Shown: positions 8,936-17,169 of the stretch, in pieces
Position numbering within the stretch: position 1 is the stretch's first letter
Layout: each line of letters opens with the position of its first letter
DNA from: Acetivibrio clariflavus DSM 19732
GTDB taxonomy: Bacteria; Bacillota; Clostridia; Acetivibrionales; Acetivibrionaceae
Assembly: GCF_000237085.1 (NCBI RefSeq)
Contig: NC_016627.1
Span: 930,001 to 994,000 of the forward strand
Reading direction: 5' to 3'
Length of the DNA: 64,000 nucleotides
Notes under the pieces: generated by a model
The model's input: only the letters and a program-made list of their open reading frames with translations
Told to the model about the DNA's origin: nothing
The model's database searches: none
Translations under genes and position numbers: made by a program

Positions 8936-10498
8936 TTAAGCCGCTTTTACAGTTTTATACAGCCGAAAACATTTAATTCTAATTTTCAGAAGCAAAAAAT
9001 AATGATTATTTTTACTTAAAGAGGATACCAGTTGGGCTATCCTCTTTAAATTTACTGCCAATGCTGTTAATTTTGATTGCATTGACATGCTTCTTAAGCC
9101 GTACCCTCGGGCACGGCTTAATCCATGAAATCTCTTCATCTCTCCATTTTTTCACTCTTGACTTGTTCGTTCTTTATATTTTTCTATAAATTCCTTCGTT
9201 TTTGCTCTTTGGCTGTATTCATAATATTCAGGTATATTTACACTTATTTCTAAAGTGTTTGATTTCCCTATTTTGAAGCATTGATCTTTTTTGGACACTT
9301 CTGACATCCTTCTACATCAAACTTATATTTCCATGATTCTCGACCGTCACTTTTTCTTATCTTTCTCTGCTTCTCTACGGTATAATTCCCATAATCACAA
9401 AACCATTGGTCCGAATCCTTATTATACGCATATTTACTCTCATCTATTTTGTATACCATTTCACTAATCGGTATGTATGCTTCGGCACCGTTTTCTTTTA
9501 TTACATCTAAAATTGGCTTCCTGAAATATGCTTTATCCCCATATACCTCTTTTATTTCTATTCCGCTATCCTTTGTCAAATCAATTAATTCTTCAAATCC
9601 TGTACCGTCAACGTATGCACCGTTATATACCCTTACTGCCGTTATTATCCTTTCTTTTGTTGTCATTGCATACTCTGTTTTATATCCAAAAAACTTTCTG
9701 TTTTCGATTTATATCCTACTCTTGCATCCTGGTCTACTAATGACCTTATACTCTTTTGTTCTATAAATTTTGGGTCTTCTAATATCTCACGGGCTTTTTC
9801 TATAACTTTGTATGTTTTCGTATGTTTTTCCCGTTCAATTTTTTCTTCAACCTGCGCAATGACTTCTTCCACATAAGCCTTCATTGTCGCTTTTGCTTCT
9901 TTATGATCTGCTATTTCCTTATAGTTTGGAATATTTGTATTGATTTCTTCCGGTATCGCTCCTACCTCTTTTTCTAGATTTTTAAATATCTTTTTGGCAA
10001 TATGCTTTAGTATCCTCTCGGGTACTTTTTTTACAGTATTGGCATGAGTGTGTGTACAATCAATACTAATTCCACCGGACTTAATTATATTTTTTTCTAC
10101 ACACTGTTTTACTACTTCAGTTATTATTTCATCCATTGTAACTTCCTGTAGCCTATGAACTCTGAATTTTGCCAGTAAACTCGGATGGGGAAGTTCTTCT
10201 TCAGGATTAATTCCAAGAAACCATAGGTATGCCAGATTTAATGAAGCTTCCTCGATTACACGTTCATCGGATAAGTTGTACAAATACTGAAGAATTAAAA
10301 GACTTAACATAAGTTCAGGTTCTTTTGCAGGTCGGCCATAATATTTACAATAGGATTTTTCCAATAGGATTTTTCGAGTAGCTTATTAATAAAACTAAAA
10401 TCAATTGCATTATTTATTAATTTAAGTATATGATTTTCTGGAATTTTATTGTATAATATTGAATAGATGCTTAATTGATTATTTTTATCTTTTAGCAT
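8936..10498 (-). pseudogene. IS1182-family transposase, copy 1
   Basis: DDE transposase of the IS1182 family starting MLKDKNNQLS at 10498. Comparison with copy 2 shows three private lesions: a short tandem duplication of AAATCCTATTGG near 10360, a missing base in a T run near 9690, and a TGG-to-TGA stop near 9157. A fourth disruption is shared with copy 2: at CCA AAA AAG (about 9288) the frame must slip back one base to continue with KKDQCFK and the family's C-terminal Cys motif. After repair the protein has the N-terminal DDE region, a basic middle and the RxRGYGLR C-terminus. Confidence 0.8.
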
Positions 10499-10500
10499 TA

Positions 10501-10562
10501 AAAAACCTCCTTTGTGGTGTTGGTTTGTCGTGATTCCATTATACCATTGAAGGAGGTTTTTT
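10501..10562 (-). promoter_or_regulatory. Hairpin over the IS1182 transposase start (copy 1)
   Basis: AAAAAACCTCCTT (10500-10512) pairs with AAGGAGGTTTTTT (10549-10561). The stem holds the transposase ribosome site (AAGGAGG on the minus strand) and ends in a T run, so transcripts entering from outside would terminate or hide the ribosome site. The same structure is in copy 2. Confidence 0.6.
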
Positions 10563-10627
10563 ACTATATATTTGTTGAAATATATCGAATGTTTTACATT
10601 TTTTATTTGGCGTTTTTCAGTGGTTTC

Positions 10628-10690
10628 GGACGGTTCTCTGTTTGATATCACCCAACCGCTATTGTTAACTAAAGGTAGGGTGATTTTTTG
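10628..10690 (+). repeat. Right half of a dispersed repeat split by IS1182
   Basis: After the IS1182 end the sequence continues GGACGGTTCTCTGTTTGA and a hairpin (ATCACCC...GGTAGGGTGAT then TTTTTT), matching the unit at 4929-4996 base for base in its conserved parts. The left half is at 8893-8910. Confidence 0.7.
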
Positions 10691-11123
10691 ATAAGAGACG
10701 CTGAGAGGCGATATAAACAGAAACACTTATTTTAGGATAGATAAGGTTTTAATATGTTAACAAATATGGAAAAAATATTAAGACAAGTTGTTTTTGTTCT
10801 AAAACCTTTACCATAACTAACCTTAAAATTATGAATGTTTGATAATTAAATTCATTAGTTATATTGGTCCATTCTTTTGTAATCGGTAAATTCTACAAAT
10901 TTTTTTGTATAATTTATACTTTGAGTTTATTAAGATACAAAATATCTATAAACTAAAATAATTTAATTCTGAAAAATTATTTATAGTATATAATATTTTT
11001 TATATTTATCAGTCAGGATATTTATCGAGCCGAAGATATTTGGATAGGAGGAATTAGTGTAAATATCGGTTTTATTTTTAATTTGCAGACTAGTTGTTTG
11101 TAATGTTAAAGGTAGTAGAGAAC
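10691..11123. other. AT-rich intergenic stretch
   Basis: No gene, RNA or clear repeat recognised. Very AT-rich, with several TATAAT-like strings but no convincing promoter pair. Confidence 0.4.
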
Positions 11124-11447
11124 ATTGAAAAAACTGTATGTTTAGCATTAATATTATGCATATTTACCTTAATTACATCATGTACTGGATATAAGAAGCT
11201 TAATGAAATCAAGGCAACAGATTTCTTTAGCGGAATTGTGTGTTGTATTCCGTTAAAAATACCATCGGATTCGATTACAAGTGGATTTTTACATACGATG
11301 ATGATATTGATGAATTAAAGGCAAGACTTGATGAAATTTCAAATAAAGAAGGAAGTTTTTCGGTGCAATATTTACCGTATAATGCCCTATTAATGTTTAT
11401 ACTAAAGATTCAAAAAATGCTCTTTATTTGATTCAAGAATATCGGCT
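11124..11447 (+). pseudogene. Truncated paralogue of the 5061-5837 lipoprotein
   Basis: Aligns with the start of the lipoprotein at 5061: lipobox LITSC, then YKKLNEIKATDFFSGI against YKRLNEIKAIDYFSGI. The start codon position reads ATT instead of ATG, there are frameshifts near 11297 and 11395, and homology ends at about 11447 after YLIQEYRLG. It is a dead duplicate. Confidence 0.7.
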
Positions 11448-11665
11448 AGGACCACTCAAAAAAATTAAATTGAATAAAATAATGTAAATAAATAGAAAAA
11501 ATACATAAAAATGCATATAAAAACAAACAAAAAACAAATTGATAAAAAATAGAAAAATTGTTAATATAACTAGTGAATAATAACAAATATTGTATAATTA
11601 ATCTATTAATTATATTTATTACAGATAAGTATTACATTAATTTTAGTTAATTATTGGGTGAAAAA

Positions 11666-13886
11666 ATGAAATATACTTTTGTTAGACAACATGATGCCAC
11701 TGATTGTGCAGCAGCATGTCTTGCGATGATATGTTTGCATTATAAAAAAGAAACTACGATAACAAAACTTAGAGATTTAATGGGTACCGATATAAAAGGT
11801 ACAAATATAATTGGGTTAAAAAATGCTGTGATGAGTTGGGATTTACTTCTCAGGCGGTTCGAGTTGATAAGGAAGGTTTTTTGAGTGACTTTACTCTGCC
11901 GTGTATTGCGAATGTTATTACTAAAGAGGGACTTAGTCACTTTGTTGTAATATTTAAGAAAACTAAAAAACATGTTATAATAGGTGATCCTGCAAAGAAT
12001 TTATTGAAGGTTAAGATAGACGAGTTTTACAAGGATTTTACAGGTGTATTACTCATATTGAAACCCAATCAGAATTTTGTAAGCGATAAGATAAAGGGAG
12101 AAAAAGTATTTTATAGATTCTTGAAGCTTTTATTACCGCAAAAAAACTTTTCATTTATTCAATTTTGGCTTCAATTATATTGACGATATTGGGAATAGTG
12201 TCTTCACTTTTCAATAAAGTAATTATGGATGAAATATTGCCATACCAATTAAAAGGTATGCTGGTCTCAGTGCTGATAATATTTTCAGTTATTGCGGTTA
12301 CGCAAGTGGTAATTGGTTTTATAAGACAGTGGATGATGATATATTTGTCCCAGAAAATAGATATACCTTTGTTGCTGGGCTATTTTGAACACGTTTATAA
12401 ACTTCCGATGAAGTTTTTTGCTTCAAGGAAAACTGGAGATATTATTACAAGATTTTCTGATGCATTTACCATTAAAGGTATATTTACAAATATTGCTTTG
12501 ACGTTGATTATTGATATTTTAATGACACTGATAACCGGTGTGATTTTATTTAAGATGAATGCTGCTCTATTTGTAGTAATTCTTTTTCTAACAGCAGTAA
12601 GTATAGGATTAGTGTTTATATTTAAAGAACCATATAAGAAACTTAATGAGGAACAAATGCAACAATCTTCAGTGCTAAATTCACAAATAATTGAGGGACT
12701 GAGAGCATTTGAAACAATTAAGGGAAATGCGAATGAAGAAAGAGAATTAGAGAACATTGAAAGAGAATACATAAGGTTGTTAAGAATAGGATTAAGGGGA
12801 GGAATGTTGTCTAATATTCAGGGTTCCATATCTAGCCTTGTACAGACCATTGGTAATTTAGTACTGATGTATATAGGTGTTATGCAGGTTATCAATAATG
12901 AAATATCATTAGGAAGTCTGATGGCGTTTATTACATTATCGGGATACTTTATGGAACCTTTGGGGAGGCTTGTTCAATTACAGTTACAGATACAGGAAGC
13001 GAATATATCAATGAAAAGAATAGCGGAAATTTTAGACAGTGAGAAAGAACAAGAAGATGGCAATTATCAAAATATTGAGAAAATAGAGGGAGATATTGAG
13101 TTTAAAAATGTTACTTTTAGATATGGAAATAGGAAACCGGTTCTGAAAAATATTTCGTTTAAAATTTCAAAAGGCAAAAAAGTAGCATTGGTTGGAAGCA
13201 GCGGAAGTGGCAAGTCTACGATTGCTAAGTTGTTGCTCAAATATTATGAGCCGGAAAATGGAGAAATACTTATAGATGGAGTAGATATCAACGAATTTAG
13301 TAACAGCTCACTTAGGAAAGCGATATCATATGTTCCGCAGAATTCAGAGCTTTTTTCTAAAAGTATTTATGACAATATAAGGATAACAAAGATGAATTCA
13401 ACTTTGGAGGAGGTTAAAGAAGCTGCAAAACAAGCAGATGCCCATGAATTTATAAAAAGACTTCCATTGCAATATTATACTTATCTTGAGGAAGCAGGAA
13501 ACGGACTGAGTGGTGGAGAAAAACAGAGAATTGCATTAGCAAGGGCATTTCTTAAGAAGAGTGAATTTTATATATTGGATGAGCCTACAAGTAATCTTGA
13601 TTTTGCAACAGAAGGTATAATTTTTGATATGATATACAATAAATTCAAGAATAAATCGATGCTGATTATTGCACATAGATTGGCAACTATAAAGAATTGT
13701 GATGAGATTATTGTTATTGATAAAGGTGAAATTATTGAAAAAGGAACACATGAAGAATTGATGTCAATAAAGGGAAAGTATTATGAACTGTGGGAGATGC
13801 AGCAAGGAAACTATGTAGTGAAGAACGATCAGGAGGAAATGAAAGAAGAAATAGCATGTATTGATGAAGAGGAAATGTGTTATTAG
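11666..13886 (+). pseudogene. C39 peptidase-containing bacteriocin ABC exporter, two frameshifts
   Basis: Peptidase-containing ATP-binding transporter that removes double-glycine leaders and exports the peptide. N-terminal C39 domain: Q8, catalytic C14 (HDATDCAAACLA), histidine in GLSHFVVIFK and aspartate in IGDPA. A six-helix membrane domain follows, then an intact ATPase (Walker A GSSGSGKST, signature LSGGEKQRIALARAF, Walker B FYILDEPTSNLD). The frame shifts by one base near 11835-11845 and again near 12160-12166; otherwise about 740 residues, the normal length. It begins the cluster that includes the double-glycine precursor (13972) and the HlyD partner (16041). If the shifts are real, export would be lost. 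Confidence 0.85.
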
Positions 13887-13971
13887 GATGTTACATTAAT
13901 TAATGTTAACATACATTTAATACTTGTTCGCGGACAGGTACAAAAATGTTAATTTTAAGGAGGTAAATAAA

Positions 13972-14355
13972 ATGGAAATTTGCTATGAAAATGAATTGGC
14001 TATGCCTAGCAGTTATTCTTTGGTAGGGCAAGAAGAAATGGCATATGTTGAAGGTGGTTATTACATGACAAATGATGACTGTAAAGCTTTAGCATTTGCC
14101 ATTGGAGCAACTGTATCTATGAATATAGCAACTGTTGCAAGTCTTATTATTGCTTGTGGAACATCTATAACTGCAGTATTAGCAAGTGTTCCGGTAATAG
14201 GATGGATTGCAGCTGCTTATGGAGCTGTTACAATTATTAACAGTGCAGAGTCAATTGCATCTGGATTAATGACAGCATTATGGAATGGTACAGGGATGGA
14301 AGTATCTGTTGGATTCAGATGGTTTACTCCTTACATAAAGTGTACAGCCAAATAA
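13972..14355 (+). CDS. Double-glycine-leader bacteriocin-like precursor
   Basis: 127 residues, ATG after AAGGAGG at 13958. The first 28 residues form a leader ending MAYVEGG, the recognition site of C39 exporters; cleavage would give a peptide of about 99 residues beginning YYMTND. The mature part is hydrophobic and rich in Ala, Gly and Ile, with a helical-hairpin pattern (about residues 35-95), and ends FTPYIKCTAK with two cysteines overall (C35 and C124). No family is recognised. Its position just after the C39 exporter and the leader support secretion as an antimicrobial or signalling peptide. Confidence 0.75.
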   Translation: MEICYENELAMPSSYSLVGQEEMAYVEGGYYMTNDDCKALAFAIGATVSMNIATVASLIIACGTSITAVLASVPVIGWIAAAYGAVTIINSAESIASGLMTALWNGTGMEVSVGFRWFTPYIKCTAK

Positions 14356-14365
14356 ATATATTACA

Positions 14366-14396
14366 AGATCTCTATGGGATAGCCCCATAGAGATCT
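14366..14396 (+). terminator. Strong hairpin after the precursor gene
   Basis: Perfect 13-base stem AGATCTCTATGGG (14366-14378) with CCCATAGAGATCT (14384-14396) and a 5-base loop. There is no T tract, so it may stabilise the precursor mRNA or act as partial terminator rather than end transcription fully. Confidence 0.6.
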
Positions 14397-14470
14397 ACTA
14401 AGAATATAATTTAATAATTGAAAGTTATGGGGGTATTACTCTGAAAAATAAAGTTATTTATATAAATATA

Positions 14471-15307
14471 ATGTTAAAATTGAGAAGGATTTTTGATGTT
14501 GTATTTTACATATGTATATTATTATGTGGAAATTTATTAATGTTTTATTATGGGGAAACAAATATAAATTTGATCTATGGTATAGTTATTGTTTTTTCGT
14601 TTTTACTTATGCTATTTATAATAAGCGCGACTATGGACACGCTATTTACTACATCAGATCCAATTAATAAAATAAATATTACAAAATACAGGGTTATTTT
14701 TTTTCTTAGAGTAGTGGAAATAGTAATTACATATTATTTTAGTGTAAATGATAACAAAGGAAAAGAAAAGATTTTGATATATAATTTTTTGATTTTTGTT
14801 ATAAGTGGAGTGATCATAACACTTCATAATATGATAATAAATAGATATAAAAATATGAGTTCTGAAACGATTGAAGAAATGATATCTATTTATACTAGCT
14901 CAGATGAAAGAAAAATTGATGTTGAGGCAATTTACAAAAAGTTCATTTACTTTTTTGCTTATTGCATGTTACTAATCTTTGTATATAGATATACTCTATG
15001 GAGATGGGAAACTACTTTTGCTTTTTTGATTATCAATATAATTGTTCTAAAGAAACTTTTCTGGGAGGGATGTAAAAAGCTATATTACAAATATGTGGCG
15101 TATTTTTTTAGTATTTGTTTTATTTCAAGTATAGGAATAGTTTTAATGAAATTAATATATGATCAGCTAATTGTACTATCTATGTTTAAAAATAGGGATG
15201 AACAAGAATTATGGATGGTGTTAATGCTATTCTATTTACCGTTATTAAGATTAGGGAAGGATGTTGACAGAAGAAGAAAAAAAATCCTATATATCTGGAA
15301 AAAGTAG
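14471..15307 (+). CDS. Multi-pass membrane protein of the bacteriocin cluster
   Basis: 278 residues with about seven hydrophobic segments, separated by basic loops and one longer soluble loop (about residues 125-160). No family recognised. Its place between precursor and exporter partner suggests an immunity or accessory membrane protein (inference). The start has no strong ribosome site, so a nearby start such as one 5' of 14471 is possible. Confidence 0.55.
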   Translation: MLKLRRIFDVVFYICILLCGNLLMFYYGETNINLIYGIVIVFSFLLMLFIISATMDTLFTTSDPINKINITKYRVIFFLRVVEIVITYYFSVNDNKGKEKILIYNFLIFVISGVIITLHNMIINRYKNMSSETIEEMISIYTSSDERKIDVEAIYKKFIYFFAYCMLLIFVYRYTLWRWETTFAFLIINIIVLKKLFWEGCKKLYYKYVAYFFSICFISSIGIVLMKLIYDQLIVLSMFKNRDEQELWMVLMLFYLPLLRLGKDVDRRRKKILYIWKK

Positions 15308-15580
15308 AGAATAAAAATATATTAAATAATTCAAAAAATATGAAAGTACAATTATAATATAAAGTTTGTTTTAGAGAGATTAAAATAATTCTAGCATGAT
15401 TTCAAGAAAGTCTTCAAATAAGTTTTGAAGGCTTTCAAATGTACAGGATAGATTTTAGAAATAGAATAAATGATGATTTATTTGTAATAAATAATAAAAT
15501 TTATAAATTACACAATAAAAAAAGTCTGAGGTAATAAAAGATAAAGTTCTTATTTTAAATAATATTTTGTGGAGGTTGCA

Positions 15581-16048
15581 ATGAGAAACGATAAAATTCA
15601 AATAAGCTACAATAAGACTTTAAAGTTGAGGAATGTACTAATAAAAGAAGTTAACTTAATAGATACGTTAAATAAAGAAGTTTTTTTGATGGAAAATTTT
15701 ATAAAAAATAAAGGCGCACAGCCTATTGGGCCTCTTATACAGTATACATATGTAGAAGGAAGTGGAACAAACGTTAAGGTGACTCTAAAACTTATGAGGC
15801 AATCAAATACGTTTATACATAAAGTTGAAGAACCATATAAAATGGAACCGATTATAAGAGTAAAAAATTGTATGTATGCAAGGTATATTGGAGAAGAAAG
15901 CAAACTTAAATTTGCGTATGATAAAATCAACCTTATAGCTTTTGAAGAAGGTATACCATTAAAAGGTGACAGTTACACCGTATTTGTAGCAAAAAATGAT
16001 GACAATATAATTGCGGATGTGTTTATGGAGCGTGCTGACGGTGAGTAA
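15581..16048 (+). CDS. GyrI-like / DUF5085-like small protein
   Basis: 155 residues, ATG after GGAGG (15571). The pattern GPLIQYTYVEG, then MEPIIRVKNCMYARYIGEES and a final strand with NIIADVFME resembles GyrI-like ligand-binding folds, and I associate it with DUF5085 proteins seen near secreted toxins; the family call is from memory. The end overlaps the start of the HlyD gene (GTG 16041), so the two are probably co-translated. Role unknown. Confidence 0.6.
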   Translation: MRNDKIQISYNKTLKLRNVLIKEVNLIDTLNKEVFLMENFIKNKGAQPIGPLIQYTYVEGSGTNVKVTLKLMRQSNTFIHKVEEPYKMEPIIRVKNCMYARYIGEESKLKFAYDKINLIAFEEGIPLKGDSYTVFVAKNDDNIIADVFMERADGE

Positions 16049-17159
16049 TCAAGTTAAAACTTTAAATGAATTAAAGGATAGTAGAATACTTTATGATAAA
16101 AATGTACCTGGATTTGCTTACATGATAATAATAATTGTTATGGCATTAATAATTACTATTATAATTTGGAGTATATTAACCCCTAAAATAGATATAATTA
16201 AAGCTCCCGGAATGGTTCAAAGTATTAACAAAAACTATGTAATGGTACCATATAGCGGAAAAATAGTGGATATTAATATTGAAGAAGGGACTTATGTTGA
16301 AAAAGGAAACGTGCTTTTGACAATAAAAAGTACAGAGTTTGATTTACAGGCTAAACAGTTGGATGGGAAAAAAGAGCTTTGTATGGAAAAAATAAGGCAG
16401 CTTAAGAAGCTAGCAGCTTCTATAAAGGATGATATAAACTATTTTAATGAAGGTGATGAAAAAGATAATCTATATTATTATCAATTTGAAAACTACAAAA
16501 GTCAGATTGCACAACAGAAATTCGATGCGGAAATGTATAAGTCATATGGTTATACTGATGCTCAAATAGAAAACGAAATAGAGAAAAATCAGAATAAAAT
16601 AACTGAGATTTATTATTCCACTTTAAAATCAATTGAAGATTCTATCCAACAATACGAAAACGAATTGATAAACATAGAGCTCCAACTTGAAGCAGTTGGA
16701 AGTGGACAAGAGGAATATCAGGTTGAGGCTAATGCTACTGGCAAAATACATATGTTAGCCGAATATAAGGAAGGAATGGTTGTTCAGGCGGGAAGCGCTA
16801 TTGCTAATATTGCTTCGGAACAGGATGAATATAAGATACAGGCGTATGTTGATGCCAATAGCATAGCACGAATTTCTGTTGGAGATAAAGTAAATATTGC
16901 AGTCTCGGGTTTGGCGGAAACTGTGTATGGAACAGTAACGGGACAAGTAGTTAGGAAGGATAATGATATAACAACGGACAGTGAGAAAGGAACAAGTTAT
17001 TTTAAAGTTGATATAATACCAGACAATACATACATAATAAGTAAAAAAGGTTATAAGGTTAATTTTTCAAATGGTATGCCGGTAGAGGCACGTATTCAAT
17101 ATGATCAAGTGTCTTATTTTGATTATGTGCTGGAATCACTGGGTATATTAACAAGGTAG
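16041..17159 (+). CDS. HlyD-family secretion adaptor protein
   Basis: About 372 residues. A short cytoplasmic N-terminus, one membrane helix (FAYMIIIIVMALIITIIIWS region), a first lipoyl-like half (GKIVDINIEEGTYVEKGNVLLTI), a long coiled coil (about residues 105-215) and a second half (ANATGKIHMLAEYKEGMVVQAGSAIA) are the marks of membrane-fusion partners of peptidase-containing exporters. GTG at 16041 is chosen because it follows GGAG and overlaps the upstream stop. It would work with the C39 exporter at 11666. Confidence 0.85.
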   Translation: MSNQVKTLNELKDSRILYDKNVPGFAYMIIIIVMALIITIIIWSILTPKIDIIKAPGMVQSINKNYVMVPYSGKIVDINIEEGTYVEKGNVLLTIKSTEFDLQAKQLDGKKELCMEKIRQLKKLAASIKDDINYFNEGDEKDNLYYYQFENYKSQIAQQKFDAEMYKSYGYTDAQIENEIEKNQNKITEIYYSTLKSIEDSIQQYENELINIELQLEAVGSGQEEYQVEANATGKIHMLAEYKEGMVVQAGSAIANIASEQDEYKIQAYVDANSIARISVGDKVNIAVSGLAETVYGTVTGQVVRKDNDITTDSEKGTSYFKVDIIPDNTYIISKKGYKVNFSNGMPVEARIQYDQVSYFDYVLESLGILTR

Positions 17160-17169
17160 GAGTTTTGCA

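Larger units (their letters stand above)
8911..10627 (-). mobile_element. IS1182-family element, copy 1 (inactive)
   Basis: The ends are matched inverted repeats GAAACCACTGAAAAA (8911-8925) and its complement ending at 10627. The element is flanked on both sides by GGACGGTTC (8902-8910 and 10628-10636), a 9-base target duplication lying inside a copy of the dispersed repeat. It contains one broken transposase gene on the minus strand. A nearly identical element lies at 19476-21173. Confidence 0.85.

Noticed and set aside
15404-15436. Hairpin GAAAG TCTTCAAA / TTTTGAAG GCTTTC as a terminator after the 14471 gene
   Set aside because: Imperfect stem, about 100 bases from the stop and no T run; too weak to list as a feature.
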